Part shown: in pieces, positions 40,545-51,199 of the stretch
How positions within the stretch are numbered: position 1 is the first letter of the stretch
Layout: each line of letters opens with the position of its first letter
NCBI GenBank assembly: GCA_037127315.1
Contig: JBBBDQ010001122.1
Span: 7,440,501-7,504,500 of the forward strand
Source: Ascarosepion bandense
Taxonomy: Eukaryota; Mollusca; Cephalopoda; Sepiida; Sepiidae
Direction: 5' to 3'
Length of the DNA: 64,000 nucleotides
Translations under genes and position numbers: made by a program
Notes under the pieces: model-generated
Database searches by the model: none
What the model was told of the DNA's origin: nothing
What the model saw: only the letters and a program-made list of their open reading frames with translations

Positions 40545-40772
40545 AGTTTTTTTTATTGCACTTCTTGCTTTTAAAACTCTCTTCTGGCTTTTTGCTTCCC
40601 AGTCAAAATTTGATCTTCAAAAGTTTAAATGTAATGTCAATTGTTATTTTCTTTCTTCTTAATTCTTATTCGTTTATTCCTTGTTTTTCTCATATTCTTT
40701 CACACTCAGTAACCTCTTGTGTCCTAGTGGCTTTATTACCTTGCTTAGGGAGAAATGATTAAAAAAAATGTA
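40545..40772 (+). mobile_element. Jockey-like LINE 3' tail, diverged
   Basis: AAAGTTTAAATGTAATGTCA, CACTCAGTAACCTCTTGTGT and CCTTGCTTAGGGAGAAATGA plus A-run. An older subfamily than the tail at 57.7 kb. Confidence 0.7.
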
Positions 40773-40852
40773 TTTTGTTAATCATTCTACTTTTCTAACC
40801 TTCTTGATTATTTCGTAGAAACTTTCCTCGACAAAATTTTACTCCTAAGAAA

Positions 40853-40885
40853 ACTAATTTAATTTAATTTAATTTAATTTAATTA
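40853..40885. repeat. (AATTT)n microsatellite
   Basis: Six or so pentanucleotide units. Confidence 0.9.
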
Positions 40886-41038
40886 AAAAAAAAGGAATCA
40901 TTTAGAAATGCAGATCTGATGCAGGTTTTAAAACTTAATTCCAAATCTTCATAGAATTCATTCAATTCTGGAAATTCATTCAAATCATAACAATTCAAAA
41001 TAATTTTTTTGAGAGAATTAGAAGTTCTGCAATGATTC

Positions 41039-41254
41039 TGTTATGTCGTGAGTAAGAATAAATAACTCAACAACAGGAATAGGTTAATTGTTGTATTCTG
41101 TGAAAATAGTATTTACAAAGGTTATTAGTATCCAATACAAGAATAATGGTTAATAGTCTCAACCATCGTAAGACTCTCCTATGTAGATGCCACCATTACT
41201 TTACATAGTAATGGAATAGTCCATTATGGCTGAATAGGTGCAGGCATCCCAACA
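41039..41254. mobile_element. Solo LTR, copy 2
   Basis: 216 bp, TGTTATGTCGTGAG to GGCATCCCAACA, with perfect 5-bp TSD GATTC (41,034-41,038 and 41,255-41,259). It matches copy 1 at about 93-95% by eye but lacks some 80 bp between GTAAGAC and CTCTC. The two TSDs differ, so these are independent insertions. Confidence 0.93.
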
Positions 41255-41734
41255 GATTCATTATTGGCGGCCACAATCTTAGCAGCATTAGATATGAAGA
41301 TGAAACAGTGCTGATAGAAGAGGCAGAATGGAAACTACCAGAACTCCTGCAGGTGGTAGTAAAGGAAAGCAAGAAGAAAGGACTAAATATCAAGTATGAA
41401 AAAGGCTAAATGTGTGGTTGTTATCAAAAAAGAAACAGTCCGACAGAAAAATTACAAATTGGAGATGCCAAAGTGAAATAAGTGCAAAATTGTAAATACA
41501 CGGGAAGTGTTTTAACAGAGGATGGAAAATGCAGCCAAAATCTGAAGGTGCATTTGGATAGTGAAAAATGCCTTCCAAAAGTTAAGCAAAATGTCAAAAA
41601 AACAGAAAATTTTCATTGAAAACAATGAAGAAGGTACTTGTCTGTTATGTAATATCAGTTTTCCTTTATGGCAGTGAATGCTGGACCACCTAATCATAGA
41701 TGGAGAATAGACTTGAGATGACAAAAATGTTTTT

Positions 41735-42304
41735 TTTTAATCATTTCACCCCAAGCAAGGCATTTCACTGCCACTGCAGTGCAGGGGTTTACATAGGGAA
41801 AAGTGATGAGAAAGTGTGGTTAGGGGGTAACATAGGGGAAAGAGATGAGAAAGAGTGGTTAGGGGGTTACATGGGGGAAAGTGATGTGAAAGAGCGGTTA
41901 GGGATTACGTAGGGGAAAGTGATGAGAAAGAGTGGTTAGGGGGTTACATCGGGGAAAGTGATGAGAAAGAGTGGTTAGGGGATTACATAGGGGAAAGTGA
42001 TGAGAAAGAGTGGCTAGAGGGTTACATAGTGGAAAGTGATAGGAAATGTCAGAAGGAGGGTGATAGATGGGTAAGGGTACCAAGGATGAGGGTTGGGTAG
42101 ATGGGAAGAGTGTTTTAGAGAATGGGTGCGAGTTAGTGTGTTAGGAGGTGTCTATTGACCTTACATTTAAACTCCGGAGATTGTAGCTGTCAGGAAAGCA
42201 AGTATACGGAAGGGAATTCCACATGCAGGAAGTGCGAGAAAAGAAGCTGTTGGAGTAGAAATTGTGGTTACATCTTATCTGTTTCACTGTAAATGGGTGT
42301 GACC
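41735..42304 (-). mobile_element. Jockey-like LINE tail with a 39-bp minisatellite
   Basis: On minus: [34 protein letters not shown] coding end (quoted in two overlapping motifs of the family), then the UTR and GGGTGAAATGATT plus A-run. The UTR holds about six units of 38-40 bp (41,791-42,030) with GGGGAAAGTGATGAGAAAGA. Confidence 0.85.
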
Positions 42305-42659
42305 TAATTTCACAGAAGGATCCTGAGAATGACATGGACTGAACATGTAAAATTTTAGAGAAAATGGTGATGAAATAGATATTTATACATAGCATGAGAT
42401 AGAGAGAGTTGAAATTTTTGGAGTGTATGATGAGGAAAGTAGGCTTGGAGAATTGAAGGCAAGAGGGATCATGGAAAGCAGAGCATAAGCTACCTAACGA
42501 GATTGTGTAAATTATTGATTTAACAGGGACTAGCTGATATAGTACAAAGATAAAATATTACAAAAGACTACAAAGAACAGGAAGTCGTGGAGAGCTGTCT
42601 TTCTTATTTATTCTGAAAATAATCTGAAAGATATGACAGAAAAGAAAACATTAGACGGT

Positions 42660-43027
42660 GGCTCCCATAAGCCTTTGCATTTTTCATGGCTTATCAACCT
42701 TTGCAAGTAATTTAAAGCCAGAAAATATTTATAGATTCTTAGATTATATTTTGGGAGATAATAATTTCTTAATACATGTATTACTAATTAATCCATAGCT
42801 AAAGAAAAATTAAGGGAATTCATATATTTCCCAGGGTATTTGGTAGTAAGTGAATATAATGAACCCAATGGGAATTGAAACTTTGATTAACAATTCTGAG
42901 ATGTTAACAATTACACCACCAGAACATCCAAGCTTAGAGCAGTTGTTAATCCCAAGTGATCAACCATCAAGGTATTTACCAGTTTTGATTTCAATGATTG
43001 TTTTGGAACCAGTGTTTCAATGTGATG
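42660..43027 (-). repeat. Composite 5S/tRNA SINE, diverged subfamily
   Basis: On minus a 5S-derived head (43,027-42,931: ACATCACATTGAAACACTGG, TTCCAAAACAATCATTGAAA, GATCACTTGGGATTAACAAC) is followed by a tRNA-like part and the tail seen at 23,925. It extends to about 42,660. Confidence 0.65.
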
Positions 43028-43625
43028 TTTTTTTTTTTTTAATCATATCACCCCAAGCAAGGCGGTAACGCCACTGATGCGCAGGGGGCTACGTAAGGGT
43101 AAAAAAGAATGGAAAAGAGAAAGCCGGAAACCACATCCTAAACAGGAAACAAGGGATGAGCCTCTTCACCTGTTCAATAGATGTGGGTGGAGTGCAATAT
43201 GGAAGAAATCATAATGGTTTGTTAAAATATTCACGAAAGTAGTGTTAAAGTGGGTGGAGTGTGAACCAGGCGATAGTTTAGTCAATCTACTCCAACTGAA
43301 AAAAAATAAATAAATAAAAATAAAAATAAAAAATAAAAAAAGGAAAAGAGTGAAAAGATTGGAAAAGAGAAAACCGGAAACCGCATCCTAAACAGGAAAC
43401 AAGGGACGAGCCTCTTCACCTGTTCAATAGATGTGGGTGGAGTGTGAACTGGGCGATAGTTTAGTCTATCTACTCCAATTGAAAAAAAAAAAATAATAAA
43501 AAAGGAAAAAAGTGAAAAGATTGGAAAAGAGAAAACCGGAAACCGCATCCAAAACAGGAAACAAGGGATTAGCCTCTTCACCTGTTCAATAGATGTGGGT
43601 GGAGTGCAGTATGGAAGAAATCATA
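43028..43625 (-). mobile_element. Jockey-like LINE tail with three tandem units
   Basis: On minus the terminus (GCGCATCAGTGGCGTTACCG, TTGCTTGGGGTGATATGATT, A-run at 43,055-43,028) is preceded by three copies of the unit of about 150-170 bp with GAGGCTCATCCCTTGTTTCC. Identical in organisation to 8,909 and 57,455. Confidence 0.85.
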
Positions 43626-43984
43626 ATGGTTTGTTAAAATATTCATGAAATTAGTGTTAAAGTGGTGCAAGGTCCTGGTCGTGAATGTTAGAACTAGTGG
43701 AACAAAGGAATGTTGTTCTTCCAAGCACTTTCCATGGAAATAGCGATAGAGCAGTGTGAGGCTTGCAACATCTCATCTGTGAGAGAATGGTTGTTTATTG
43801 AAAATAATTATAATATAATAAATCACTAATAGCTCATATCCCTTTGGGCCAAGTCAATGGATTCGAGCAATGTTATTATCCACTGGGTCATATTTCCTGT
43901 AGAGGTGAACAAGAATTTGGAAAGTTGAATTTAAGTGAAATAACTAATACTGTGATAGTCAAAAAATGCATGGAATGTAGAACT

Positions 43985-44150
43985 AGAACAATCTGGCTTT
44001 TTGCTTTCCGGTCAACTTTGATCTGCAAAAATTTAAATGCAATGTCAATCTTTATCTTGTGCTTTCTTAATCCCTGTTCTTTTATTGTACTCTCTCATTA
44101 GTAATGATTTTTGTAACTCATATTTTCTTATACTCAGTAACCCCTCTGTT
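43985..44150 (+). mobile_element. Diverged Jockey-like LINE tail
   Basis: TGATCTGCAAAAATTTAAAT, GCAATGTCAATCTTTATCTT and CTCAGTAACCCCTC. No A-run left. Confidence 0.55.
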
Positions 44151-44295
44151 ATGGGGAAACACACCTATTCCTCAGATAATGGACTCTCCCTCCTATATTA
44201 ATAAGAGTTCACAGGAAGTTCTTGAGAAGTTCTTGGGAAGTTCATAGGAGTTCTTTAGACTTCTATTGAAGTTCAGTAGAACTACTAGAGAGAGA

Positions 44296-44435
44296 GAGAA
44301 GGGATGGATTCACAATTTTTTCTAAGGATATATACATGTAAGAGAATGCAACAAACTTCACCAGAATTGGAACTTGGCTTTCTGATTCCTCACTTCAAGT
44401 CACCATCCATTACTTGACTGTATCACCAAAGACAC
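44296..44435 (-). repeat. Diverged SINE 5' part
   Basis: On minus it reads GGTGATACAGTCAAGTAATG, GGAATCAGAAAGCC and CCAATTCTGGTGAAGTTTG, like the head at 24,170. Confidence 0.55.
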
Positions 44436-44454
44436 GTGAATGTAGCAAAAGATA

Positions 44455-44640
44455 TTTGTCTATATTTCTGAGATGAGTTAGTATTTACAGTATTTACATT
44501 ATTCGAACTACTGCCCTCATCTTCGTTGATATTTGTATGATGTTTTGGCTGTTGTACGCTCCAACCTTCTTCAGGTGCAAGGAATTTTGAACCGAACCCT
44601 TTATTACAATCAACAGAGAAAACCATTAAGATCAAAAAAT
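44455..44640 (-). repeat. Penelope-like SINE tail, inverted
   Basis: On minus: CCCTTTATTACAATCAAC-containing flank on plus, CACCTGAAGAAGGTTGGAGC, AGCCAAAACATCATACAAAT and GAAATATAGACAAATATC. It is the inverted partner of the tails at 44,880-45,300. Confidence 0.7.
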
Positions 44641-44699
44641 TGCAATATGAACTCTGGTAAAAAAGGGTTACTGGCCATTTGGTTTATAAGTCCCAAAAT

Positions 44700-45312
44700 A
44701 CAGTTCTTGTCCTTATGGCCCAGTGGATATAGACATTGGTTAGTTCCTGTGACTTGACCCAAAGATTTGTGAGTCCAATGCCAGGCTACAGCAGTGGTGA
44801 ATAAGTAAATTGCAGGGTTATAGGAAGATAACTCTTGACTTCCAAACGAGGCATTATTGTGCAAAGAATGAGGACGATATACACCAGTGATTGTAATAAA
44901 GGGTTCGGTTTGAAACTCCTAGCACCTGAAGAAGGCCAGAGCGTACAATGGTCTAAACATCGTACAAATGGCCACAAAGATGAGGACAATAGTTCGAATA
45001 ATTTAAATACTGAAAATACTACCTCATCTCAGAAATATAGACAAAGGGTTCAGTTCAAAATTTCTAGCAGCTGAATAAAGCCAGAGAGTACAACAGCCAA
45101 AACGTCGTACAAATGGCAACAAAGATGAGGATGATAGTTCGGATAATTTAAACACTGTAAATACTACCTAATCTCAGAAATATAGACAAAGGGTTCAGTT
45201 CGAAATTCCTAGCACCTCAATAAGGCCGAAGCATATAACAGCCAAAACGTTGTGTAAATGGCAACAAAGATGAGGACAATAGTCCGAATAATGTAAATAC
45301 TGTAGCAAAAGA
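44700..45312 (+). repeat. tRNA-derived SINE with Penelope-like tail, tail in tandem
   Basis: Head: TATGGCCCAGTGGATATAGA (A-box-like) and GATTTGTGAGTCCAATGCC (B-box-like). From 44,890 a unit of about 130 bp with AGCACCTGAAGAAGGCCAGA, AAACATCGTACAAATGGC and GAAATATAGACAAAGGGTTC repeats about three times. The CTGAAGA...GAAAC pattern is that of Penelope-like terminal repeats. Confidence 0.75.
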
Positions 45313-45598
45313 TGCTTTTCAAAATTGCATAATAAATTGATGAAAAAATATAAAATTATAAACAAAAAAAAGAGGCAGCTATGTAATATTGGCCTTCATT
45401 TATGGCAGTGAAAGCTCAAACAATTTCATCCCAAATGAAGTGTCTTGTAAGTTTCGATGTGTGGCTGATGTAATGAATCATGGCTTGGTATTAGAAACCC
45501 GCTCGTTATTATAACAATTAAAATAAATAAATTGAATAAAGTGAAAAACAGATAAAAAAATTTACTGGCACTGTATTCGCAGTACAGGTTTACCTCAC

Positions 45599-46454
45599 CA
45601 GCCTTTGAGATTTGAAAAAGAAATCACTTGACTAGCGATCGAGAGCGAGGAAAAATTTACTAGCCCCAAATCATTATACTCGACTGACTCTGTTTTCTTA
45701 AATGACGAAAAACAAAAAATGAAATTTTAATGAAAATTTTGAACGCGTTAGAAAAGATTTAAAATAGTTTAAAAAATAATAACAGCAAAATTTGATCTTT
45801 CCTCTTAATAATAGCATAAACATTTTGATGATAAAACTTTGTTTTTATTATGTTTGAGCCTTTTTAATATCATGATATGCTGTTTTCTTTTGTTTTTTGT
45901 TTTGGCAATTGAGTGGAGGTACCTAAATTCGTAGTTTCTTTCTTCTGTTTGACTACAACCTCCATCTCATAGACGATAAAACATAGCAAATCTGATTTTC
46001 TCAATGATTTTCTATAAAAAATTACTTACTTGTATAATTTGTTTTTTTGAGCATTGTTGAAAGAAGTATGCATATTTTTTTTCTTTTTTTAAAATGTTCG
46101 TTTTTACTTTTCGTAAGCAGGGAAGAAATATAGAATAATATTTTTATAAATAAGTTTCTAAAAATCTGAGACATGTTGGCTCCACTCTAAAAGCTTTAAT
46201 TAAAAGAATGTTTACACTGACCAGGACGATAAAAGCCAAGAGTTCATTAATGTCATTGTAGGTCATTCTAAGTAACTTGTGAATCTTCAATGGTATACTT
46301 TTGGGTTGTAAAAAGAATAAAATTTCTTTTGAAGAGACACGTTTCATTGCAAGATTTTTAATCAATCGCAGGTGAGTAAAGCAATAAACTTTAATAAACT
46401 CAACTAAGTTTTTAATTGACTGAGTCAATCAAGCGAGTGAAATCTCAAAGGCTG
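45599..46454. mobile_element. hAT-like MITE, copy 2, with 8-bp TSD
   Basis: 856 bp from CAGCCTTTGAGATTTG to AAATCTCAAAGGCTG, flanked by the perfect 8-bp repeat TACCTCAC (45,591-45,598 and 46,455-46,462). CAG...CTG ends and an 8-bp TSD fit the hAT superfamily; no transposase is present. Confidence 0.92.
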
Positions 46455-46462
46455 TACCTCAC

Positions 46463-47735
46463 TTTACATCAATGATTGGTTCCAGGAGAGGTGACTTAAA
46501 CTGAGAAACAACTGAATTTACTAGTCACTAGGCTAAAACCAAATAACCATTCCCAGTCTGTATTTTATTTATAAATACAGTTTGAATAATATGGCCAATA
46601 AGAATCTATTTTAAGCTTAAATCAAATAAATTTTTGGTTTTAATATAGTTCAGAAAAAATAATCTAAATTTACAAATACATGCATGCACATACTAGTAAA
46701 TGTAAATGTTTACAATTTGGTGAGCTTTACAGTACATTGTGGACTCTTTATTTGTGAATGTTGCTTGCCCTAAGACATTATAAAATAAAATAATTTTTTT
46801 AAGTTTAAATAACAAATTCAGCATTAAAATTATTTTACAATATTAGAAAATAAACTAATTTATGTTAAATTTACCAATAAATTTACATTCAATTTGTTTA
46901 TTTACATCATGGATATAGATTACTGTGGATTGTCAGACTTTAATATTTGTGGTGTAAAGTTGAATGAAATGACTTAAACTTAATTATTATTTTTCCATAT
47001 ATTTTTTTAACAAACAATGTATAATCAAGAACGACTTAACTTGAAACAAAATATCCTGATGTATACATGTATAAATGCACAAAATAAAAAGCTACATTCA
47101 GGGTTGGTCTGTCATGGCTTCAGATTTGAGTCGGTTGGGAAAATAGCAAAAAAAAAAAATCTGTCAAATTTTGAAGCCAACAGAGGGCAGTAGGGAGGTG
47201 GGGCTAAATTATTAGCCCAGAAATGATTCTGGGCTAATAATTTAGGCACTAAAATTATCTGTCCTTTCGAAAATGAAAATATCAAGAGAAATGTTCTTGG
47301 ATGAGATGTTTTTGAATAACATAGGCCACCTCGAAGGAGCTTTAACCTGAAGAGTATCATTGTCTAAAGAGCTGTGGGTGGTACATCTATGGACAAATGG
47401 TCTGAAATCAGAGAAGTTCATAAAGTCACAGCATATCTCAGCCAATCATTTTCTTCTAAATATTTTACTATGCCCGAAGAATTCATTATTTTCTGTCGTG
47501 GCTGTTATGTAGGAAGAAAGTGTTGATACCAACAAGTGTGGTTGAACGCGGAACTCAAGGCAACAGATGTATCTGTTAAATGGACTGTGCTACTGGGATC
47601 ATGTGACCATAAATATTAATATATAAAACACTCAGATAGAAGTTTGAGTGTGTTCAAAGTATTCTGGTGTTCCTGTGTATTCAGGGTAACACATCACCCA
47701 CTAAATCCCAAGCCTAACTAATAAAACAACACGTT
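46463..47735. other. Mostly unique AT-rich sequence with one strong hairpin
   Basis: Apart from the perfect hairpin at 47,204-47,245 I recognise nothing. The minus open frames at 47,112-47,445 have no domain. Confidence 0.4.
47204..47245. repeat. Perfect 19-bp stem hairpin
   Basis: The left arm CTAAATTATTAGCCCAGAA pairs without mismatch with TTCTGGGCTAATAATTTAG around the 4-nt loop ATGA. It is not part of any repeat family seen elsewhere in the window. Confidence 0.9.
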
Positions 47736-48165
47736 TTAGGTAAAATTCAACTGTATTCATCAACATAGTCTCCTTCTAGGATGATACACTGATTCCAAAG
47801 ATTCTTTAACAATTCAATGCCTTTTTTGCAGAACAATTTGTCTTTAGCCTCAAAATATGCCTCAGCTTCTGATATTTCATTGGAGTCAAATCTCTTTCCC
47901 TGGATCATTTTTAAGGTCTGCAAACAGCCTGTAATCACTGGGGCTAGATCTGGGGAATAGGGTAGATGCAGAAACAATTTGAAGTGCAATTCGTGTAGTT
48001 TTGTCATCATTATGATTGACTTGCTACATGGTGTGTTGTTGTGGTGAAAGACCACTTTTTTCTTCTTCATTTGTGGCCGCTTTTTGGCAGTTCCTTCCTT
48101 CAAACGCACTAATAATGCTATATAATATTCGCTATTGATGGTTCTTCCTTTCTCTAAGTCCTGAC
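47735..48165 (-). pseudogene. Mariner transposase C-terminal part, defective
   Basis: Minus frame: EKGRTINSEYYIALLVRLKE, KRPQMKKKKVVFHHNNTPCS, HELHFKLFLHLPYSPDLAPV, EAEAYFEAKDKLFCKKGIEL and NQCIILEGDYVDEYS. This is the mariner catalytic half. The second catalytic aspartate (normally FHQDNAPCH) is replaced here (FHHNNTPCS), and the third-aspartate region after SPDLAP is altered. Inactive. Confidence 0.9.
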
Positions 48166-48870
48166 GCTTTCCCCCTTCAAATTTATCCAAAATAGCATTA
48201 TCTATGTGCAAATGTATATGCTGAACTCAAATCAAGTGTTAGTTATTGAAGAAACTTACCTTTTTTTTATCTAAATATCCATAAAATAACGAACTATATC
48301 TTGCACTTTTCTCTCCAGTAACTCTCACGAAGTCATGTAATTTACTGATATTTCCGACGATGTACTTCCGGAAATTAAAGTAATGCGCTATTGTATTTCT
48401 ACGCTTGTTACTCTCAGAACAGGAAGTACATCGCCGGAAGATTCAGTAAAGGAAGAAAATCGGCCAAAATTCGACAAAAATTTTGCCTACGTAGAACATC
48501 ATTCTGCAGTTAATTACATGACTTCGTGAGAGTTAAGGGAGAGAAGTGCAAGATATAGTTCGTTTTTTTTATGGATATTTCGATAAAAAAGGTTCCTTCA
48601 ATAAGTAACAGTTGATTTGAGTTCAGCATATACATTTGCACAGAGATAATGCTATTTTGGATAAATTTGAAGGGGAAAAGCGTCCGGACTTACAACGAAA
48701 ATTTACCAAAAATATTTATTTTTAACCATTAAAAATCTTTTTTTTTATGGACTTTCAAAGCAAAAAAGGTAAATTTCTTCAATAACTAATTGTTGATTTG
48801 AGTTCAGCATATACATTTGCACAGAAATAATGCTATTTTGGATAAATTTGAAGGGGGAAAAGCCGTCGGC
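48166..48870. repeat. Large imperfect palindrome plus a third half-copy
   Basis: The left arm from 48,168 (CTTTCCCCCTTCAAATTTAT, GCAAATGTATATGCTGAACT) is mirrored by the right arm ending 48,685 (AGTTCAGCATATACATTTGC, AAATTTGAAGGGG). The arms are about 190-230 bp and include the inner pair CGATGTACTTCC/GGAAGTACATCG. A third direct partial copy lies at 48,750-48,870. The left arm supplies the first 15 or so codons fused to the mariner frame. Confidence 0.85.
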
Positions 48871-49383
48871 ACCTAAAATGAACATTTACCATATTTTTAT
48901 TCAAATTTCTTAACATCATTTTTTCCTTGCTTTTAGGTGATACTTGAAATTTTCAATAAACTGAATGTTTTTTTTTAAATGCCTCCTTCATATGCAAAAT
49001 TGCAAACACTAATTATATCCGCTAACAAACAGGATATAAGTGAATAAGTAGAGTAGAAGCACCCTTCCATAGCAAAGCTGTAAATTATTGCGTCTTTAAT
49101 GACAATCGAGAAGTTGAGTGGGGAGAGCGAAAAGGAAAAGGTTAGGGGAAATGGGTGGCGGTTATTTGGTAACTGAAGCGAAACTTGCACGGTGCTTGTT
49201 TGTGGTGTAAAATTAAAAAAATATTAATGAGCAATAAGTTATATCTTGCCCTCCTGCTAAATATTTACACTGTGCCTTTCAATTAAACAATCACATTGTA
49301 TCTCCCCAGAGATGTGGGGTCTCCCCAACCCAAAATCATACTAAGCCCGCATTTGCTATCAAAAGTTCAAGTTCACTATATAA
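48871..49383. other. Unassigned sequence
   Basis: No gene or repeat recognised; the minus open frame 48,975-49,190 is not convincing. Confidence 0.4.
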
Positions 49384-50112
49384 TCTAAACTTATTTTATA
49401 AATGGAACTTTGTCTGTGTGTGTGTGTGTGTGTGTGTGTCCGTCCGTCCGTTACCTATAGACTTCGAAACGGCTGAACCGATTTTCTTGAAAATTTACAC
49501 AGTTGTACTATAAGAGTCTACGAGTGTTCTTACCAATGTTTTGTGTCGAGGTACCCCCGATAAATATCGAAAATCAATAATCGAAAAAATCGGGTTATAG
49601 AAGAAGTAGTGTGATTTTAATCAAATTTGATACACTCATAGACAAAGACATAAGAAACCATATTCAGAAGTTTCAACGTTGTAGTTTTTACAAGAGTGCA
49701 GAAAATCTATAATATATATATATATATATAAAAGGAAAGATGTTTGCGTATGTGTGTGTCTGTTTATCTGCCTGTATGTCTGTATTTTATTCAGTCCTTT
49801 TATTTTAGTTCTTGCTCTAAGTAGGTATAATTGTATTTCTTAGTCTCAGCCATGATACCATTTACTCAGAAGACTTATTTAGCCTTCAAAATTCAGTTTA
49901 CGACGAAAAAGAACTTATTTGATATCGATACCAGGAAATCAAAATTTGACTTACATCCATTCATTTTTCTTTCAGTCTACGGTTTCACTTTAACTGGAAA
50001 CAACTATTGCTTTTTAGTCTTTCGTGCCAACGTCCAAAAATTCTGAGCTCCAGGACCATGGATTAGTTTTAAAGCTTTCATTACACCCGAGCAACGCCGG
50101 CTATATTGCTAG
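49384..50112 (+). mobile_element. Non-autonomous Helitron H3
   Basis: 729 bp, longest copy: TCTAAACTTATTTTATAAAT to CCCGAGCAACGCCGG and GCTATATTGCTAG, host A before and T after. It has the extra internal block, including an open stretch (49,831-50,046) with [19 protein letters not shown], not recognised. Confidence 0.92.
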
Positions 50113-50162
50113 TTTATCTATATTTGTAAGATTAAGTATCGTAATTATTTATATAATTTACA

Positions 50163-50470
50163 TTGTTACGTTGTGGCGCAGTGGATATCAGCTCGGAACG
50201 AGAAATCGGAGAGCCGAGTTCCAATTCGAGTTGAATTATTTGTATTCACTTACGCGCAAATACCATTGGGAAAAGTATTAATCCGTCTCTTCCCTCCAGT
50301 TATGGGTTAAATAACAGGACAGATTGGGTTTTATAGCCTTGGCTGGCAACCAGTCTACCGCAGAAAGCAATGGCAATCTACTGCTGGATAATGTTCTGCC
50401 CATTCTGTCATGTCACGAAAGAGACATGATCGCCCAAGCGTGTATCACGTATGGCACTTAACTGACTGAT
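50163..50470 (+). repeat. tRNA-derived SINE
   Basis: ACGTTGTGGCGCAGTGGATA, B-box-like GAGTTCCAATTCGAGTTG, full body, ends GGCACTTAACTGACTG. Confidence 0.9.
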
Positions 50471-50499
50471 ATTGTTTCGACTGTTGAACATATGACCAG

Positions 50500-50785
50500 T
50501 TAGATAAAAGCTTTGAATGGATTCAGTGACTTGACCAAAAGAGTTGTGAGTTCAATACCTGGCTACAGCAGAGATGACCAATGACTTACAGAGTTGAGTT
50601 AAATGGAGATCACTGAAACATCTGGAAGTGGCATGACTCATGGAACGAGAACAATCTACTGCAGTGAATGAAATAAAGGGTTCAGTTTTTAAATTCCAGT
50701 TACCTGAAGAAGGCCATAGTGTACAATAGCTGAAACATTGTGGATATGGCAACAAAGATGAGGACAGTACAAACAATGTAAATAA
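50500..50785 (+). repeat. SINE with Penelope-like tail, second copy
   Basis: GTGACTTGACCAAAAGAGTT, GTGAGTTCAATACCTGGCTA, then TTACCTGAAGAAGGCCATAG, GCTGAAACATTGTGG and GATGAGGACAGTACAAACA. Same head-tail fusion as 44,700 but with a single tail unit. Confidence 0.75.
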
Positions 50786-51199
50786 ATTAAATATTTATTT
50801 CACATTGACAAAATGTCATTGGTTATCTCACTAAAGTTATTGTATCCCTTGCTAAAAATATTAAATTGTGTCCCTTGCATCAAAAAACAAACTTTATGTT
50901 TCTCTTGTCAATGCATTCATTTACACGCAAACACCTCCCAGTTATGGATTAAATAGTACTACATGTATCTGGAATAAATATGTTTAGGCATTAAATAAAC
51001 CAGAAATTGTTGATAAATGATAAAAACAGTTAATCATTCAATCAGTTCCTCTACCATGAAAACCCATCATGCATCATCATCAAAATAAACTTTAGAACTT
51101 TTTGCTCCAAAACTAACATTATATCTCCACCAGATGGCAACTTCACCAGAAAAAAGTCACACTATTCACCCCTGATCAGAAATTGAACCTAAATCTAAA

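Larger units (their letters stand above)
40920..42600 (+). pseudogene. RTE-like LINE relic split by a solo LTR and a LINE tail
   Basis: Pieces of one decayed ORF: near 41,255-41,735 (TLLIGGHNLSSIR-like, then ADTVLIEEAEWKLPELLQVV, ending at the residue before FYRR), and 42,305-42,600 (FHRRILRMTWTEHV, then decayed tail). The LTR at 41,039-41,254 interrupts the 5' part, and a minus-strand LINE tail at 41,735-42,304 the 3' part. Confidence 0.75.

Noticed and set aside
40033..40662. 209-codon open frame with internal repeats
   Set aside because: It reads through a 144-bp minisatellite in a non-coding MITE; the period divisible by three keeps it open by chance.
41898..42083. Open frame with repeated HHFPLCNPLT units
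   Set aside because: It reads a 39-bp (13-codon) minisatellite in a LINE 3' untranslated region on the minus strand.
49831..50046. A host gene at the open frame in Helitron H3
   Set aside because: The block also occurs in H2 and in part in H6 with frame-breaking differences; no family recognised.
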